This document shows positions 7,348-13,803 of a DNA stretch of 16,804 bases, one piece after another (positions within the stretch are counted from its first letter, which is position 1; every line of letters begins with the position of its first letter). Made by a program: the position numbers and the translations under genes. The DNA comes from Deinococcus humi (lineage in GTDB: Bacteria > Deinococcota > Deinococci > Deinococcales > Deinococcaceae). The stretch covers positions 1-16,804 of the forward strand of contig NZ_JACHFL010000038.1 in NCBI RefSeq assembly GCF_014201875.1, read 5' to 3'. The notes beneath the pieces were generated by a model. It was not told the DNA's origin. It saw nothing but the letters and a program-made list of their open reading frames with translations, and did no database searches.

Positions 7348-8223
7348 TCAGGTCAAGGTTACAACATCGGCTTTCCCTGCTCGCCCAGGGGACGGGCTGA
7401 CGGGCACCTTTGCGGTGTTGTCTCCGCAAAGGTGGGTGGCAGGCCGCCCCCTGGCCCGTTCGGCGAACTCGTCTGGGGTTCGGTAGCCGAGTGACGAGTG
7501 TGGTCTGCGGGCGTTGTAGAACGCCCGCCAATCATCGAGCAGCACTTGGGCGTGTTTGGCGGAGTAGAAGACTTCCTGATTGAGGCATTCTGCGCGCAGG
7601 CGGGCATGGAAGCTCTCGGCAAAGCCGTTCTGCCACGGTTTGCCCGGTTCGATGAACCGGGTGCCGATATCCTGCACGGCGAGCCAGATCCCGAGATCCC
7701 GGGCAATAAATTCCGAACCGTTGTCGCTGCGAAGAAAGGCTGGGGGACCACGCCTTGCAATCACGTTCCGGAGCACGTCCTTCACCTCCAAGGAGGTAAA
7801 GGACGTCGCCACCTGCAAGGTCAGAGACTGCCGGGTGAATTCGTCGGTCAGGGTCAGGATTTTCAGGGTGCCTCCTTCCAGGGTCTGATCGAAGACGAAA
7901 TCGTAGGTCCAGACGTGATTGGCGTACTCCGCCTGCATGGGAACGGACGCCCCAGTCCGGATTTTCCGGGACGATTTGGGTTTGACGGTCAGTCCCTCTT
8001 CGCGCCAGAGTCGCCGAACGCGCTTCTTGTTGATGGTGACCCCTGCTCGAACGAGCAGGGCGTGGATGAAACGGTAACCCCGCCGGGGATACTGCCGGGC
8101 CAGGTCATGGATGCGCTGCCGGAGTTCACTGTCCTGGCGCGGTTGTGGGCGGTAATGCCACGAGGATTTGGACAGGCCCACCAGAACACAAGCCCGTTCG
8201 GGCTTGATCTGCGCCGCGACCAA
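7348..8223 (-). CDS. IS3-family transposase OrfB (rve/DDE integrase core)
   Basis: Catalytic subunit that cuts and joins the element ends. The HTH_21-like region and RRGYRFIHALLVRAG precede the integrase core. The triad is visible as Asp108 (VWTYDFVFD), Asp167 (RSDNGSEF) and Glu203 (NGFAESFH), with 35 residues between the second Asp and the Glu (DD35E). The C-terminus contains FYNARRPHSSLGYRTPDEFA, typical of the family. The frame has only a TTG at 8223, but it is open back to the A7 run at 8263-8269. The real product is therefore probably a 392-residue OrfAB fusion made by -1 frameshifting (K-K-A-L-T-P-T-Q-K-R at the junction). Confidence 0.9.
   Translation of the reverse strand: MVAAQIKPERACVLVGLSKSSWHYRPQPRQDSELRQRIHDLARQYPRRGYRFIHALLVRAGVTINKKRVRRLWREEGLTVKPKSSRKIRTGASVPMQAEYANHVWTYDFVFDQTLEGGTLKILTLTDEFTRQSLTLQVATSFTSLEVKDVLRNVIARRGPPAFLRSDNGSEFIARDLGIWLAVQDIGTRFIEPGKPWQNGFAESFHARLRAECLNQEVFYSAKHAQVLLDDWRAFYNARRPHSSLGYRTPDEFAERARGRPATHLCGDNTAKVPVSPSPGRAGKADVVTLT
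7405..7434. repeat. Perfect 11-bp hairpin in the OrfB 3' coding end
   Basis: CACCTTTGCGG (7405-7415) and CCGCAAAGGTG (7424-7434) pair perfectly around an 8-base loop. There is no adjacent T-run, so it is not a classic terminator. It lies about 60 bases upstream of the OrfB stop on the minus strand and could form in transcripts of either strand. Confidence 0.5.
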
Positions 8224-8255
8224 CTCCCTGACCGAGGCGCGTTTCTGAGTGGGCG

Positions 8256-8525
8256 TTAGCGCTTTTTTTCAATGACGTCCTTCATCGCATCAATCTCCAG
8301 ACGCTGCTGGCCGACAATCCGCAGCAGGCGGGCGTTTTCCTTCTCCAGTCGACGAAGCCTGCGGGCTTCGTCGGCGTTGGTATCGCCATATTTCTTCTTC
8401 CAGGCGTAGTACGACGCGGGGCTGCATCCAAAGTCGCGGCAGAGGTCTTCGACAGACCTCTCGCCTTTTTTGCCGTCCTGCAGGAGTTTGATGATCTGGT
8501 CTTCGGTGAACTGACGGATTTTCAT
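8256..8525 (-). CDS. IS3-family transposase OrfA (helix-turn-helix, 89 aa)
   Basis: Begins MKIRQFTEDQIIKLLQDGKK. It has the usual HTH_Tnp_1 domain (VEDLCRDFGCSPASYYAWKKK) and a leucine-rich coiled segment (RRLRRLEKENARLLRIVGQQ) for dimerisation. GAGG lies seven bases upstream of the ATG at 8525. The frame ends VIEKKR at 8256, immediately after the slippery A7 run. OrfA binds the terminal repeats, and as the N-terminal part of the fusion it targets the catalytic OrfB domain. Subgroup by motif: IS407-like. Confidence 0.9.
   Translation of the reverse strand: MKIRQFTEDQIIKLLQDGKKGERSVEDLCRDFGCSPASYYAWKKKYGDTNADEARRLRRLEKENARLLRIVGQQRLEIDAMKDVIEKKR
8263..8269 (-). promoter_or_regulatory. Programmed -1 frameshift site of the IS3 element
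   Basis: Seven consecutive A residues on the minus strand (A-AAA-AAG context) lie just before the OrfA stop. OrfB is in the -1 frame and stays open back to this run, as expected for IS3-family OrfAB production. Confidence 0.75.
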
Positions 8526-8568
8526 GACTGGGCCTCGCTTTCCAGCTTAGGGCTGGGACCGAGTCTTC

Positions 8569-8609
8569 GTCTCTACTCAATGACCGTCCAGTTTTCGGGG
8601 GGCAGACCA
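8569..8609 (-). repeat. IS3 right terminal inverted repeat
   Basis: On the minus strand it begins TGGTCTGCCCCCC and ends TTGAGTAGAGAC, mirroring the left end at 7304-7342. It is followed directly by the CGAA target duplicate at 8610-8613. Confidence 0.75.
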
Positions 8610-8651
8610 CGAAGCGAGCGAACATCGCCTCTGGAATAGTGAACTGCATAA

Positions 8652-8786
8652 AACGGAGCAGCCGCTGATACCGAATGGCTGTATGTGGTGCGCGACAACC
8701 AAACCAATCAAATTCTCCAAGTGAGCAAACGCGGTGATCCTAACTGGGTACCCGATCCCACTATAACAAACCCCTATAAGCCATGA
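8652..8786 (+). pseudogene. Orphan 3' tip of a larger gene, probably a polymorphic toxin C-terminus
   Basis: An open frame without its own start follows a stop at 8649-8651. It reads TEWLYVVRDNQTNQILQVSK, then RGDPNWVPDPTITNPYKP, and ends in TGA at 8784-8786. The text is clearly protein-like, with a strand-turn-strand and a Pro/Asn-rich tail. Its upstream part has been replaced by the IS4 remnant, with the junction between about 8652 and 8685. The stop codon is part of the GAGGAG ribosome site of the next gene. Tail-plus-small-gene coupling is characteristic of toxin tips with their immunity genes. The enzymatic class of the toxin cannot be told from this fragment. Confidence 0.55.
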
Positions 8787-8798
8787 GGAGTAATGAGT

Positions 8799-9065
8799 AT
8801 GTTTGAAAGTCTGGGTATTGATCGCTATGGTCTGAGAGTTTTCAATGCTAAAGAAGCTACGATTGTTATATATGGATTGAAAGATATGGGAATTGAGATA
8901 ATTGGAGTCGACGCTTTCAGGATCACACCAAACACCACACAACCTATCATGGAACATGATCTCGATTTGTCGTTTCAACGCGGAAATTCATGGGAAATTG
9001 CTCATGAATACGTTGCCAGCAAAGAAAATCTTGGGCTGTACTTTGAATTCGTTTTGGCAGATTAG
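8799..9065 (+). CDS. Small AT-rich protein, 88 aa, putative immunity protein of the orphan module
   Basis: Two in-frame ATGs compete, at 8793 and 8799. GAGGAG at 8785-8790 is only two bases from the first but eight from the second, so I choose 8799 (MFESLGIDRYGLRVFNAKEA). The protein is acidic and strand-rich (EATIVIYGLKDMGIEIIGVD), then ends in alternating hydrophobic residues (LGLYFEFVLAD). It has no cysteine, signal peptide or membrane helix. Gene size, AT-rich codons and coupling to the upstream tip all fit an immunity protein kept after its toxin was destroyed. The specific immunity family is not recognised. Confidence 0.65.
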   Translation: MFESLGIDRYGLRVFNAKEATIVIYGLKDMGIEIIGVDAFRITPNTTQPIMEHDLDLSFQRGNSWEIAHEYVASKENLGLYFEFVLAD

Positions 9066-9163
9066 TGACGATACTCAACAAATGCGAATAGGGCCTGACT
9101 TGAGCACTCTGTTTGGAGCGTGAGTTCGGTAGGGAGAAAACAGGGTGTTGGACGAATAAAAAG

Positions 9164-9191
9164 AGGGACGATATCAAGACGTATCGTCCCT
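9164..9191 (-). terminator. Rho-independent terminator for the minus strand
   Basis: AGGGACGATA (9164-9173) pairs perfectly with TATCGTCCCT (9182-9191) across an 8-base loop. On the minus strand the hairpin is followed by CTTTTTATT. It lies about 40 bases beyond the minus-strand stop at 9228-9230, which supports a gene once ending there. Confidence 0.65.
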
Positions 9192-9227
9192 GCTCTCAGC
9201 AACTGACACCTTTCGACAAATGGCGTC

Positions 9228-9425
9228 CTAGACGCGGTTCGGCATAACGAAGGCAGTATCTGGGTCTGTGACGAACCGAGATACCGCCCGCCTGCATGTT
9301 GACACGCTGGCGACCCACCTGCACACCTCCCCGCCGCATCGCTGTCTGGACGCCCTTCGACGTCTTGCTGAGATACTCCTGGCGCTGATCCAAGTTCCTG
9401 GGGAATGCCTGGGTGGGAACCACCT
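9228..9425 (-). pseudogene. Possible minus-strand gene remnant, frameshifted, unidentified
   Basis: The end reads SRFVTDPDTAFVMPNRV with TAG at 9230-9228. In a different frame, just upstream, comes a protein-like stretch with G/C-rich third positions: RNLDQRQEYLSKTSKGVQT, then RRGGVQVGRQRVNMQAGG. The two fit as one coding sequence broken near 9290. A strong terminator of matching direction follows. The 5' part is missing; the region above about 9425 reads better on the other strand. Family unknown, and the call rests on composition and the terminator. Confidence 0.35.
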
Positions 9426-9727
9426 TGCCAGTCCATGACCGCCTGGGGGCATTCGGGGCGGGTGAGGCCGTGCTCTCACTCGCGTACCTGGCGGCGGCAG
9501 CGGCGCGGGGCATCAGCGAGCCGCCAGCGGTGGCTGGACGGTGGTGGACCTACACGAATGCCAACGCGATTCTGGACACCGCCCTGCGGCGTTTCCAGCA
9601 GCGGGGCGCTCCAGTGCTTGGTTCATTGCCTCTGGAGGTGCTGGGAAAGGCATTTGACCAGTGGGAGAAGGCGGGTTCGATGGTCACGTTCAAGGCCGAA
9701 TATTTCCCTCCGGCGCCACAGGCGTAG
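9393..9727 (+). pseudogene. C-terminal fragment of an unidentified protein (5' end missing)
   Basis: The frame is open from about 9393 to TAG 9725-9727. It reads KFLGNAWVGTTLPVHDRLGA, then an Ala-rich helix (LSLAYLAAAAARGI), then GRWWTYTNANAILDTALRR and LPLEVLGKAFDQWEKAG, ending FPPAPQA. No ATG and no ribosome site precede it; the best start is GTG 9413 without support. Third positions are strongly G/C, so the coding signal is good. A frame just upstream also reads acceptably, so a frameshift or fusion near 9390-9420 is likely. Function unknown. Confidence 0.45.
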
Positions 9728-9745
9728 CGCAGGTGGCGGAGCGGC

Positions 9746-9783
9746 TTGACTTCATCGAATCCAATAGTCGATAATCCGACTCT
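9746..9783 (+). promoter_or_regulatory. Promoter with inverted repeat before the PadR gene
   Basis: TTGACT (9746-9751) and GATAAT (9770-9775) are 18 bases apart and each matches the sigma70 consensus at five of six positions. The ATG at 9784 is only eight bases beyond the -10 box and has no ribosome site, which implies a leaderless or nearly leaderless mRNA. ATCGA (9754-9758) and TCGAT (9768-9772) form a small inverted repeat within the promoter, a possible autorepression site. Confidence 0.55.
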
Positions 9784-10089
9784 ATGCCACCGCGCCCCCA
9801 AGTGAACACCAGGGCCCTCCAGGTCATGGCAGTGCTGTACCACGATCTGGATGGGCACCATTACGCCCTCAGTCTCAGTCAGGCCACCAGGATTGGCAAC
9901 GGCACCCTCTTTCCTATCCTCGACAAACTCGAAGACCTCGGCCTGATCACGGCCGAGTGGGAGGCCGCCAACCCGCGGGGCCGCCGTCCACGACGGTTTT
10001 ACACTCTGACCCCCGAAGGCATCACGCACTTTGAAACCGTCCGCGCCCAACTCTTCAGCCCTCAAGGAGGCACCCCAATCCATGTCTGA
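9784..10089 (+). CDS. PadR-family transcriptional regulator (101 aa)
   Basis: Winged-helix DNA-binding protein. The recognition region is clear (NGTLFPILDKLEDLGLITAE), followed by the wing containing GRRPRRFYTLTPEG, a PadR hallmark. PadR proteins usually act as dimeric repressors of a neighbouring transporter or membrane-protein gene and of themselves. This short form lacks the long C-terminal dimerisation helix of larger PadR proteins, as is common for subfamily 2. The last 8 bases overlap the start of the downstream membrane-protein gene, so the pair is one operon. The start at 9784 agrees with the promoter spacing. Confidence 0.85.
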   Translation: MPPRPQVNTRALQVMAVLYHDLDGHHYALSLSQATRIGNGTLFPILDKLEDLGLITAEWEAANPRGRRPRRFYTLTPEGITHFETVRAQLFSPQGGTPIHV

Positions 10090-10612
10090 CCCTCACCCTG
10101 ACCGTCTCGAACGCCTGATCATGACTGCTGCCCGGCATCTGCCCCACCGCGCTGACACGCGGGAACGTGAATGGCTCTCCTTGTACGACGAGTGCACCAC
10201 ACGGGCCGAGCAGGTCCAGCTGACCGCGACCTGCCTCCTGCTCGCTTCCGGTGGACTTCTTCGTGGAGGAGCCTTGAAGCTTGCACGTGGGTTTTTGTTG
10301 CTCACCCTCCTTGCCATCCCGGGCAACTTTGGCAAACTCCTGATGGACGCTGGCCCGGCGTTGGCCCTGGGCATCGTGATCCTGATGCTGCTGCCCAGTC
10401 TGCAGCGGCGGTCGTTTGACGCGCCCTGGTATCCCGCGCTCACCTGGCCGGCCTGGATCTGGCGTGTCTCAGCGGCTGCCTGGGTGCTGCTCTTGCTCAG
10501 CGGCGCGCTGGTGTCCCATGACCTCCTACTCACTTTGGTACTCACCGGTGTGATGCTGCTTCTGTACGGTGAAGACCTCAATCAGGTGACTGGACGCCGC
10601 ACGGCACGGTGA
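10082..10612 (+). CDS. Membrane protein encoded with the PadR regulator (176 aa)
   Basis: Start ATG 10082 (MSDPHPDRLERLIMTAARHL) with AAGGAGG eleven bases upstream inside the PadR gene. The hydrophilic N-terminal 60 residues include REREWLSLYDEC. About four hydrophobic segments follow: around LARGFLLLTLLAIPG, ALALGIVILMLLPS, VSAAAWVLLLLSGAL and LLLTLVLTGVMLLLY. Small membrane proteins paired with PadR regulators are widespread, often of unknown function and sometimes linked to envelope stress or transport. The same promoter should drive both genes. A longer frame back to 10031 has no ribosome site and is rejected. Confidence 0.75.
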   Translation: MSDPHPDRLERLIMTAARHLPHRADTREREWLSLYDECTTRAEQVQLTATCLLLASGGLLRGGALKLARGFLLLTLLAIPGNFGKLLMDAGPALALGIVILMLLPSLQRRSFDAPWYPALTWPAWIWRVSAAAWVLLLLSGALVSHDLLLTLVLTGVMLLLYGEDLNQVTGRRTAR

Positions 10613-10728
10613 ACTGCAACGAAGCCTGAATCCCTCTGCGTCGGGTCCTCTCGGTCACCCGTCCCTGCTTTACCGCTGGACAGTGACTTTCTCTTCCGGT
10701 GATTGGAAGACCCTCCGAACTCCTGGTC

Positions 10729-10920
10729 TTAGCGCGGCAGGGGTGCGGGCTGGTCTTCACGCACCACCCGGCCATCAGGGGTGTCAAGCAGATTCAGGAG
10801 GGCCGTCAGGGCCGCCGTGGGCGCGGGTGTCTGGGCCGGATTGACCCGGCGGTGCACCAACGCGGCACTCTGAACGAGTTCATCGTCCAGTTCCTGCTGT
10901 TGTCTCGCGGCATCGTCCAT
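10729..10920 (-). CDS. Small protein of unknown function (63 aa), last gene of the minus-strand cluster
   Basis: ATG 10920 follows GGAGGTGA with four bases between, one of the strongest ribosome sites in the window, so this short frame is probably real. The product is MDDAARQQQELDDELVQSAA, then a basic turn and an Ala/Pro/Thr-rich middle, ending REDQPAPLPR. It is hydrophilic, with one likely amphipathic helix and no cysteine. It starts 25 bases after the stop of the upstream gene, so it is likely co-transcribed. It could be a small partner of the two larger cluster proteins. Confidence 0.6.
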   Translation of the reverse strand: MDDAARQQQELDDELVQSAALVHRRVNPAQTPAPTAALTALLNLLDTPDGRVVREDQPAPLPR

Positions 10921-10945
10921 CAGCTCACCTCCAAGGAGTTCTGCA

Positions 10946-11779
10946 TTATTGCAGGTACAGCGTGGCAGATCGTCCGGCCTCCCGCAATCGGGCCGACAGG
11001 GGCGTCGATGGAGCGTACAACGTCCCGAACGACACCTCCGTGTTCAACACGGGGATCAGCAGGCGCGTGCCTTCCAGGGTCACCGGGTCCGCCACAGCCA
11101 GTTGCAGGCCCAGCATGACTTCCCGCTCGCCGGTCTCCCCATGGGAGTGCAGGAAACGCTCTGAAGCGTCCACGTTCAGCGTCAGCGCGTCGTAGGGCTG
11201 ATACTTGCTGTTCTGCGCGCAGTAGAGCCGAAAGGAGAGCGGCGTGTTCGGGAGCACGGCCAGGAACAGCACCGCACGGGCCAGCGCCGCGTAGGAGGCC
11301 ACGTCCGTCACAGCAGCCGGGAAGAAGTCTGGCAGCTGCTCCACGTCCGCCCCCCGGTCCCTCAGTTCCGCTCGGATGGCGCGGGCCACTGCATTCAGAT
11401 GCGGCTGCTCTGCGGGCGTGAGGTGTTTGGCGACGTGCCGGTCGAGATCCCCCCAGTACGCGCCCAGCTCGCCTGGAGGGACGGTCGCGCACGCGTCGAG
11501 CAGGCTGCGCGGCACGCTGCGGTCCAGGCGGGTTTCACTGGGCAGTCGCCCCAGCAACGTGCGTTTCTCGAAGGTGAGCAGCAGCGTTGAGGCTAGGTTG
11601 ATGCGTGGCCGGGCTGGGTGGTACAGGTCGGCCATGACGCTCACGGGCGGTTGCGGCTGCCCCATCCCGCCGTGCGCGAGGGTCGCCAGGTGCCAGGCCT
11701 TCCAGAACGTCAGGTCCGGGTAGTGCCGCCGCCACGCGCCCAGGCGATTGCGGACGCTGAGGTGCCGTGCGGCCGTCAC
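10946..11779 (-). CDS. Hypothetical protein (277 aa), translationally coupled to the upstream gene
   Basis: I place the start at GTG 11779-11777 (MTAARHLSVRNRLGAWRRHY). It overlaps the stop of the preceding gene as GTGA, the common 4-base coupling arrangement; the longer frame to 11857 would overlap by 82 bases. Segments include FWKAWHLATLAHGG, a middle part with DLDRHVAKHLTPAEQPHLNA, and a strand-rich end (LRLAVAD-type strands, LNTEVSFGTLY). No signal peptide, membrane helix, nucleotide-binding loop or metal motif is seen. I do not recognise the family. Co-transcription with the Cys-motif protein suggests a joint task. Confidence 0.65.
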   Translation of the reverse strand: MTAARHLSVRNRLGAWRRHYPDLTFWKAWHLATLAHGGMGQPQPPVSVMADLYHPARPRINLASTLLLTFEKRTLLGRLPSETRLDRSVPRSLLDACATVPPGELGAYWGDLDRHVAKHLTPAEQPHLNAVARAIRAELRDRGADVEQLPDFFPAAVTDVASYAALARAVLFLAVLPNTPLSFRLYCAQNSKYQPYDALTLNVDASERFLHSHGETGEREVMLGLQLAVADPVTLEGTRLLIPVLNTEVSFGTLYAPSTPLSARLREAGRSATLYLQ

Positions 11780-13113
11780 AGGTACCGCTCCAGTGACGTG
11801 CGGCTGAAGGCGCGCCAGAGTGGATACGTCTCGGTATACGATTCCGCCAGCGCCCACGCCACGCGCCGGAATTGGAAGGTCCAGGCTTTGGAGACCACCA
11901 CCTCTTCCATTTCGTTTTTGTCGTTGCGCTTCATGTACGTCTCGGCGGGAATGGAGCGGCGATCAATCGGGCCAACGGCCGAAAACGGCCGCCGGGTCTT
12001 TTTCCAGTACGCATCGGTGGTTTCCACGGTGCTGGCGTACTGCTCGGCGTCAGCGTCCCAGACGGCGAGCACGGCGTACAGACGTTTGGCGGAGAGGCCC
12101 GCATGGTCCTGCGGATCGAAGCGCCGGGCGTCCGATTGCGTGACTTGCACGTCGACCGGCTGGCCCAGCTGGACTCGGGCCTGGAGGGCCTCTTGCAGCG
12201 CCCGCTGGTACTGCTCCTGATCCGGGTGATCCTGCGGGTCAACCAGGCGCGGCCACTTGTGTTCGAAGCCTGCAGCGCCGCGCAGTAGCGCATTCAGGAG
12301 AAGGATGTCGCGTTCCGGCAGACGAGGGCCGGAGTCCAGCGCGCGGCTGCACAGGCGATGCACCTCGGCACGGTTCGGTTTGTACTCGAAGGCTGGATGA
12401 CCGCGCAGGGCCGTCCAGCGGCGGCGGGCACGTTCCGGTTCCTCCTGCCATTCGCGGTGGTAGCACGCCAGCTGGTGCAGGTCACGGATGCGGTCAGACT
12501 CGGCGGGCTCGAGGTGCCAGGGGTTCGCGTCGTCCAACTCGCGCGTCAAGCGTTCCGGGACAGGCAGGTACGTGACGACCGCTTCGCGAACGATGGCGAT
12601 CTGTTGCTCAGCGGAGAGGCTGCCCGTCAGACCCAATTTGTGGGCGAGCTGGATCCGCGAGGACCGCACCTGTTTGGCGTGGAGATCAAACTGGCCGATG
12701 TCGACGCTGTACAGGTCCTCCATGCATTTGCGGCCGATCTCGAAGGTGCCCTGGGTGAGTCGGTCGCGGATGACAATCAGGGTTTTGGCTTTCTCGTCGG
12801 TGCCGCAGCCGGAGCAGCGTTGCGAGTCGGCGTAGACGCGGCGCTCGATGGCGTCGTAGTCCCCTTCGCGCAGGAGCTGCGCGTTGCTTTTCGCGTTGGC
12901 CTTGACCGTATGACTGAAGTTCAGGGGGAAATTTAAGGGCTCGGATGTGAGCGGATCAGGCACCTGGACAGTGTACCGAGCGTCCCCAAAACCAGTGTGG
13001 GGATTGGGCAGGGAGATTTGACCAAACTCTCCCTCCACGTCTTTCGAAGCTGTGATTCTGCGCGAAACTGGAACATCCTTACGCACAGACACTTTCGCTT
13101 GGGAGCGTTTCAC
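11776..13113 (-). CDS. Hypothetical protein (445 aa) with a putative Cys-rich zinc-binding motif
   Basis: Starts at GTG 13113 (MKRSQAKVSVRKDVPVSRRI) with only a weak ribosome site. Near residues 98-134 is a motif C-x2-C-x26-C: QRCSGCGTDEKAK, a strand pair (LIVIRD), then FEIGRKCMEDLY. The arrangement 'CxxCG ... VLRD ... GxxC' recurs in phage and plasmid hypothetical proteins and probably binds zinc. The remainder is mixed helix with many Arg/Glu and Trp residues, ending SRTSLERYL. It lies 33 bases after the lipoprotein at 13647-13147 and is coupled to the next gene. A nucleic-acid role is plausible but unproven. Confidence 0.7.
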   Translation of the reverse strand: MKRSQAKVSVRKDVPVSRRITASKDVEGEFGQISLPNPHTGFGDARYTVQVPDPLTSEPLNFPLNFSHTVKANAKSNAQLLREGDYDAIERRVYADSQRCSGCGTDEKAKTLIVIRDRLTQGTFEIGRKCMEDLYSVDIGQFDLHAKQVRSSRIQLAHKLGLTGSLSAEQQIAIVREAVVTYLPVPERLTRELDDANPWHLEPAESDRIRDLHQLACYHREWQEEPERARRRWTALRGHPAFEYKPNRAEVHRLCSRALDSGPRLPERDILLLNALLRGAAGFEHKWPRLVDPQDHPDQEQYQRALQEALQARVQLGQPVDVQVTQSDARRFDPQDHAGLSAKRLYAVLAVWDADAEQYASTVETTDAYWKKTRRPFSAVGPIDRRSIPAETYMKRNDKNEMEEVVVSKAWTFQFRRVAWALAESYTETYPLWRAFSRTSLERYL

Positions 13114-13146
13114 CAGAGCTCTGCAACTGTCACTCGTGATTCAAAT

Positions 13147-13647
13147 TTAGTCGATCTGGATGCTAACGGTCACAGAGCCAACACGATCAGTGCCCGTGTC
13201 GGCCTTGATGTACGTTTGAAAAGTGAAATAGGTTGCGTCGATATTGGTCCCGGTGCGTTTCGCCTCATTATCTGCCACCACCGTCACATACGCGTTGTCA
13301 GCCGTGAATGGAACCCCGTCCCAGCGCACCTGGACCCGGCCGTCGTCAAAGGACGCCACGACATTCGAGCCCAACATTTTGCTGGCCTCGTCCTTGGTCA
13401 ACAGAATCAGCCTGGTGTCTTTGGGGAGGTTGATCAGTTCGACTTTGAGCTTGACGCGCATGCTCGCTCCAGGTGCGAGGACAACCGGGCGATCTGTTTC
13501 GGTAGCTGCTATGGGCGTGCCACTCTGATACGACGCTGGGCACAACCCAGAGCTGACGCAGTTTCCACAACTGCTCAGCACGGTAGAGAGACTGAAGAAC
13601 AGACCGGCAGTCAACAGGAAACGCACGACGTCAGCATAAGACCTCAT
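13147..13647 (-). CDS. Small predicted lipoprotein of unknown function (166 aa)
   Basis: The N-terminus has a positively charged start, a hydrophobic stretch (FLLTAGLFFSLSTVL) and a lipobox-like SSC, so it is likely exported and lipid-modified at Cys27. An alternative GTG at 13626 would give a tidier signal (VRFLLTAGLFF). The mature part is beta-rich: VVLAPGASMRVKLKVELINL, then NAYVTVVADNEAKR, ending VGSVTVSIQID, suggestive of an immunoglobulin-like or jelly-roll fold. Two further cysteines (NC and LC) follow closely after the lipobox. It is divergent from lipoprotein copy 2 and may lead the minus-strand cluster. Confidence 0.7.
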   Translation of the reverse strand: MRSYADVVRFLLTAGLFFSLSTVLSSCGNCVSSGLCPASYQSGTPIAATETDRPVVLAPGASMRVKLKVELINLPKDTRLILLTKDEASKMLGSNVVASFDDGRVQVRWDGVPFTADNAYVTVVADNEAKRTGTNIDATYFTFQTYIKADTGTDRVGSVTVSIQID

Positions 13648-13803
13648 GGTTCAGTCGCGGCGGATTTTCAGCTCCCTGGTCCGCCCCACAGCCGCTCCTC
13701 GCTTTGTCGGTGGCCGTCTTCAGCATGCCTCCAGACGGTCTGTGTGGGGTGGCCTGCGCAGATTGGGAGACACACCCGGGCCAAAAGTGACACACTCCAG
13801 GAA

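Larger units (their letters stand above)
7304..8609 (-). mobile_element. IS3-family insertion sequence (IS407-like), apparently complete, 1306 bp
   Basis: The left end (TGGGCTGGCCCC..AAAGTTGGACGGT..TTGAGTAGAGAC) and the inverted right end (TGGTCTGCCCCCC..AAACTGGACGGT..TTGAGTAGAGAC) are imperfect terminal repeats of about 40 bases. Direct CGAA copies flank the element at 7300-7303 and 8610-8613. A 4-bp duplication fits the IS407 subgroup of IS3. Both reading frames and the frameshift site between them are intact, so the element could be active. It sits inside the IS4 transposase and restores that frame when subtracted. Confidence 0.85.
6425..8680 (-). pseudogene. IS4-family transposase remnant, split by an IS3 insertion and lacking its 5' end
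   Basis: If 7304-8613 is removed, the minus strand reads continuously from RYQRLLRFMQFTIPEAMFARF into ARTFLPDGPVDLILDRTNWKFG and on to a stop at 6425. The DDE residues are present: LILDRTNW, then LLADREFIGEHW, then the IS4 signature Y-x2-R-x3-E-x6-K in the stretch beginning YAQRWQAEN. Sequence before RYQRLLRF is missing; it gives way at about 8670-8685 to the orphan toxin tip on the other strand. The last 20 residues overlap the plus-strand gene ending at 6484, so the natural 3' end may be altered. The copy is inactive. Confidence 0.8.

Noticed and set aside
6818..8259. Long plus-strand open frames across the IS4 and IS3 transposases
   Set aside because: They mirror transposase codons with clear DDE motifs on the minus strand and have no ribosome sites or recognisable domains.
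10920..11492. Minus-strand 190-codon frame overlapping the 277-residue gene
   Set aside because: Arg/Gly/Ala-rich off-frame text; the overlapping frame is coupled by GTGA and is the better protein.
12997..13803. Long N-terminal extension of the copy 2 lipoprotein frame
   Set aside because: It is antisense to two supported genes, and the signal peptide with lipobox starts at 13804, as in copy 1.
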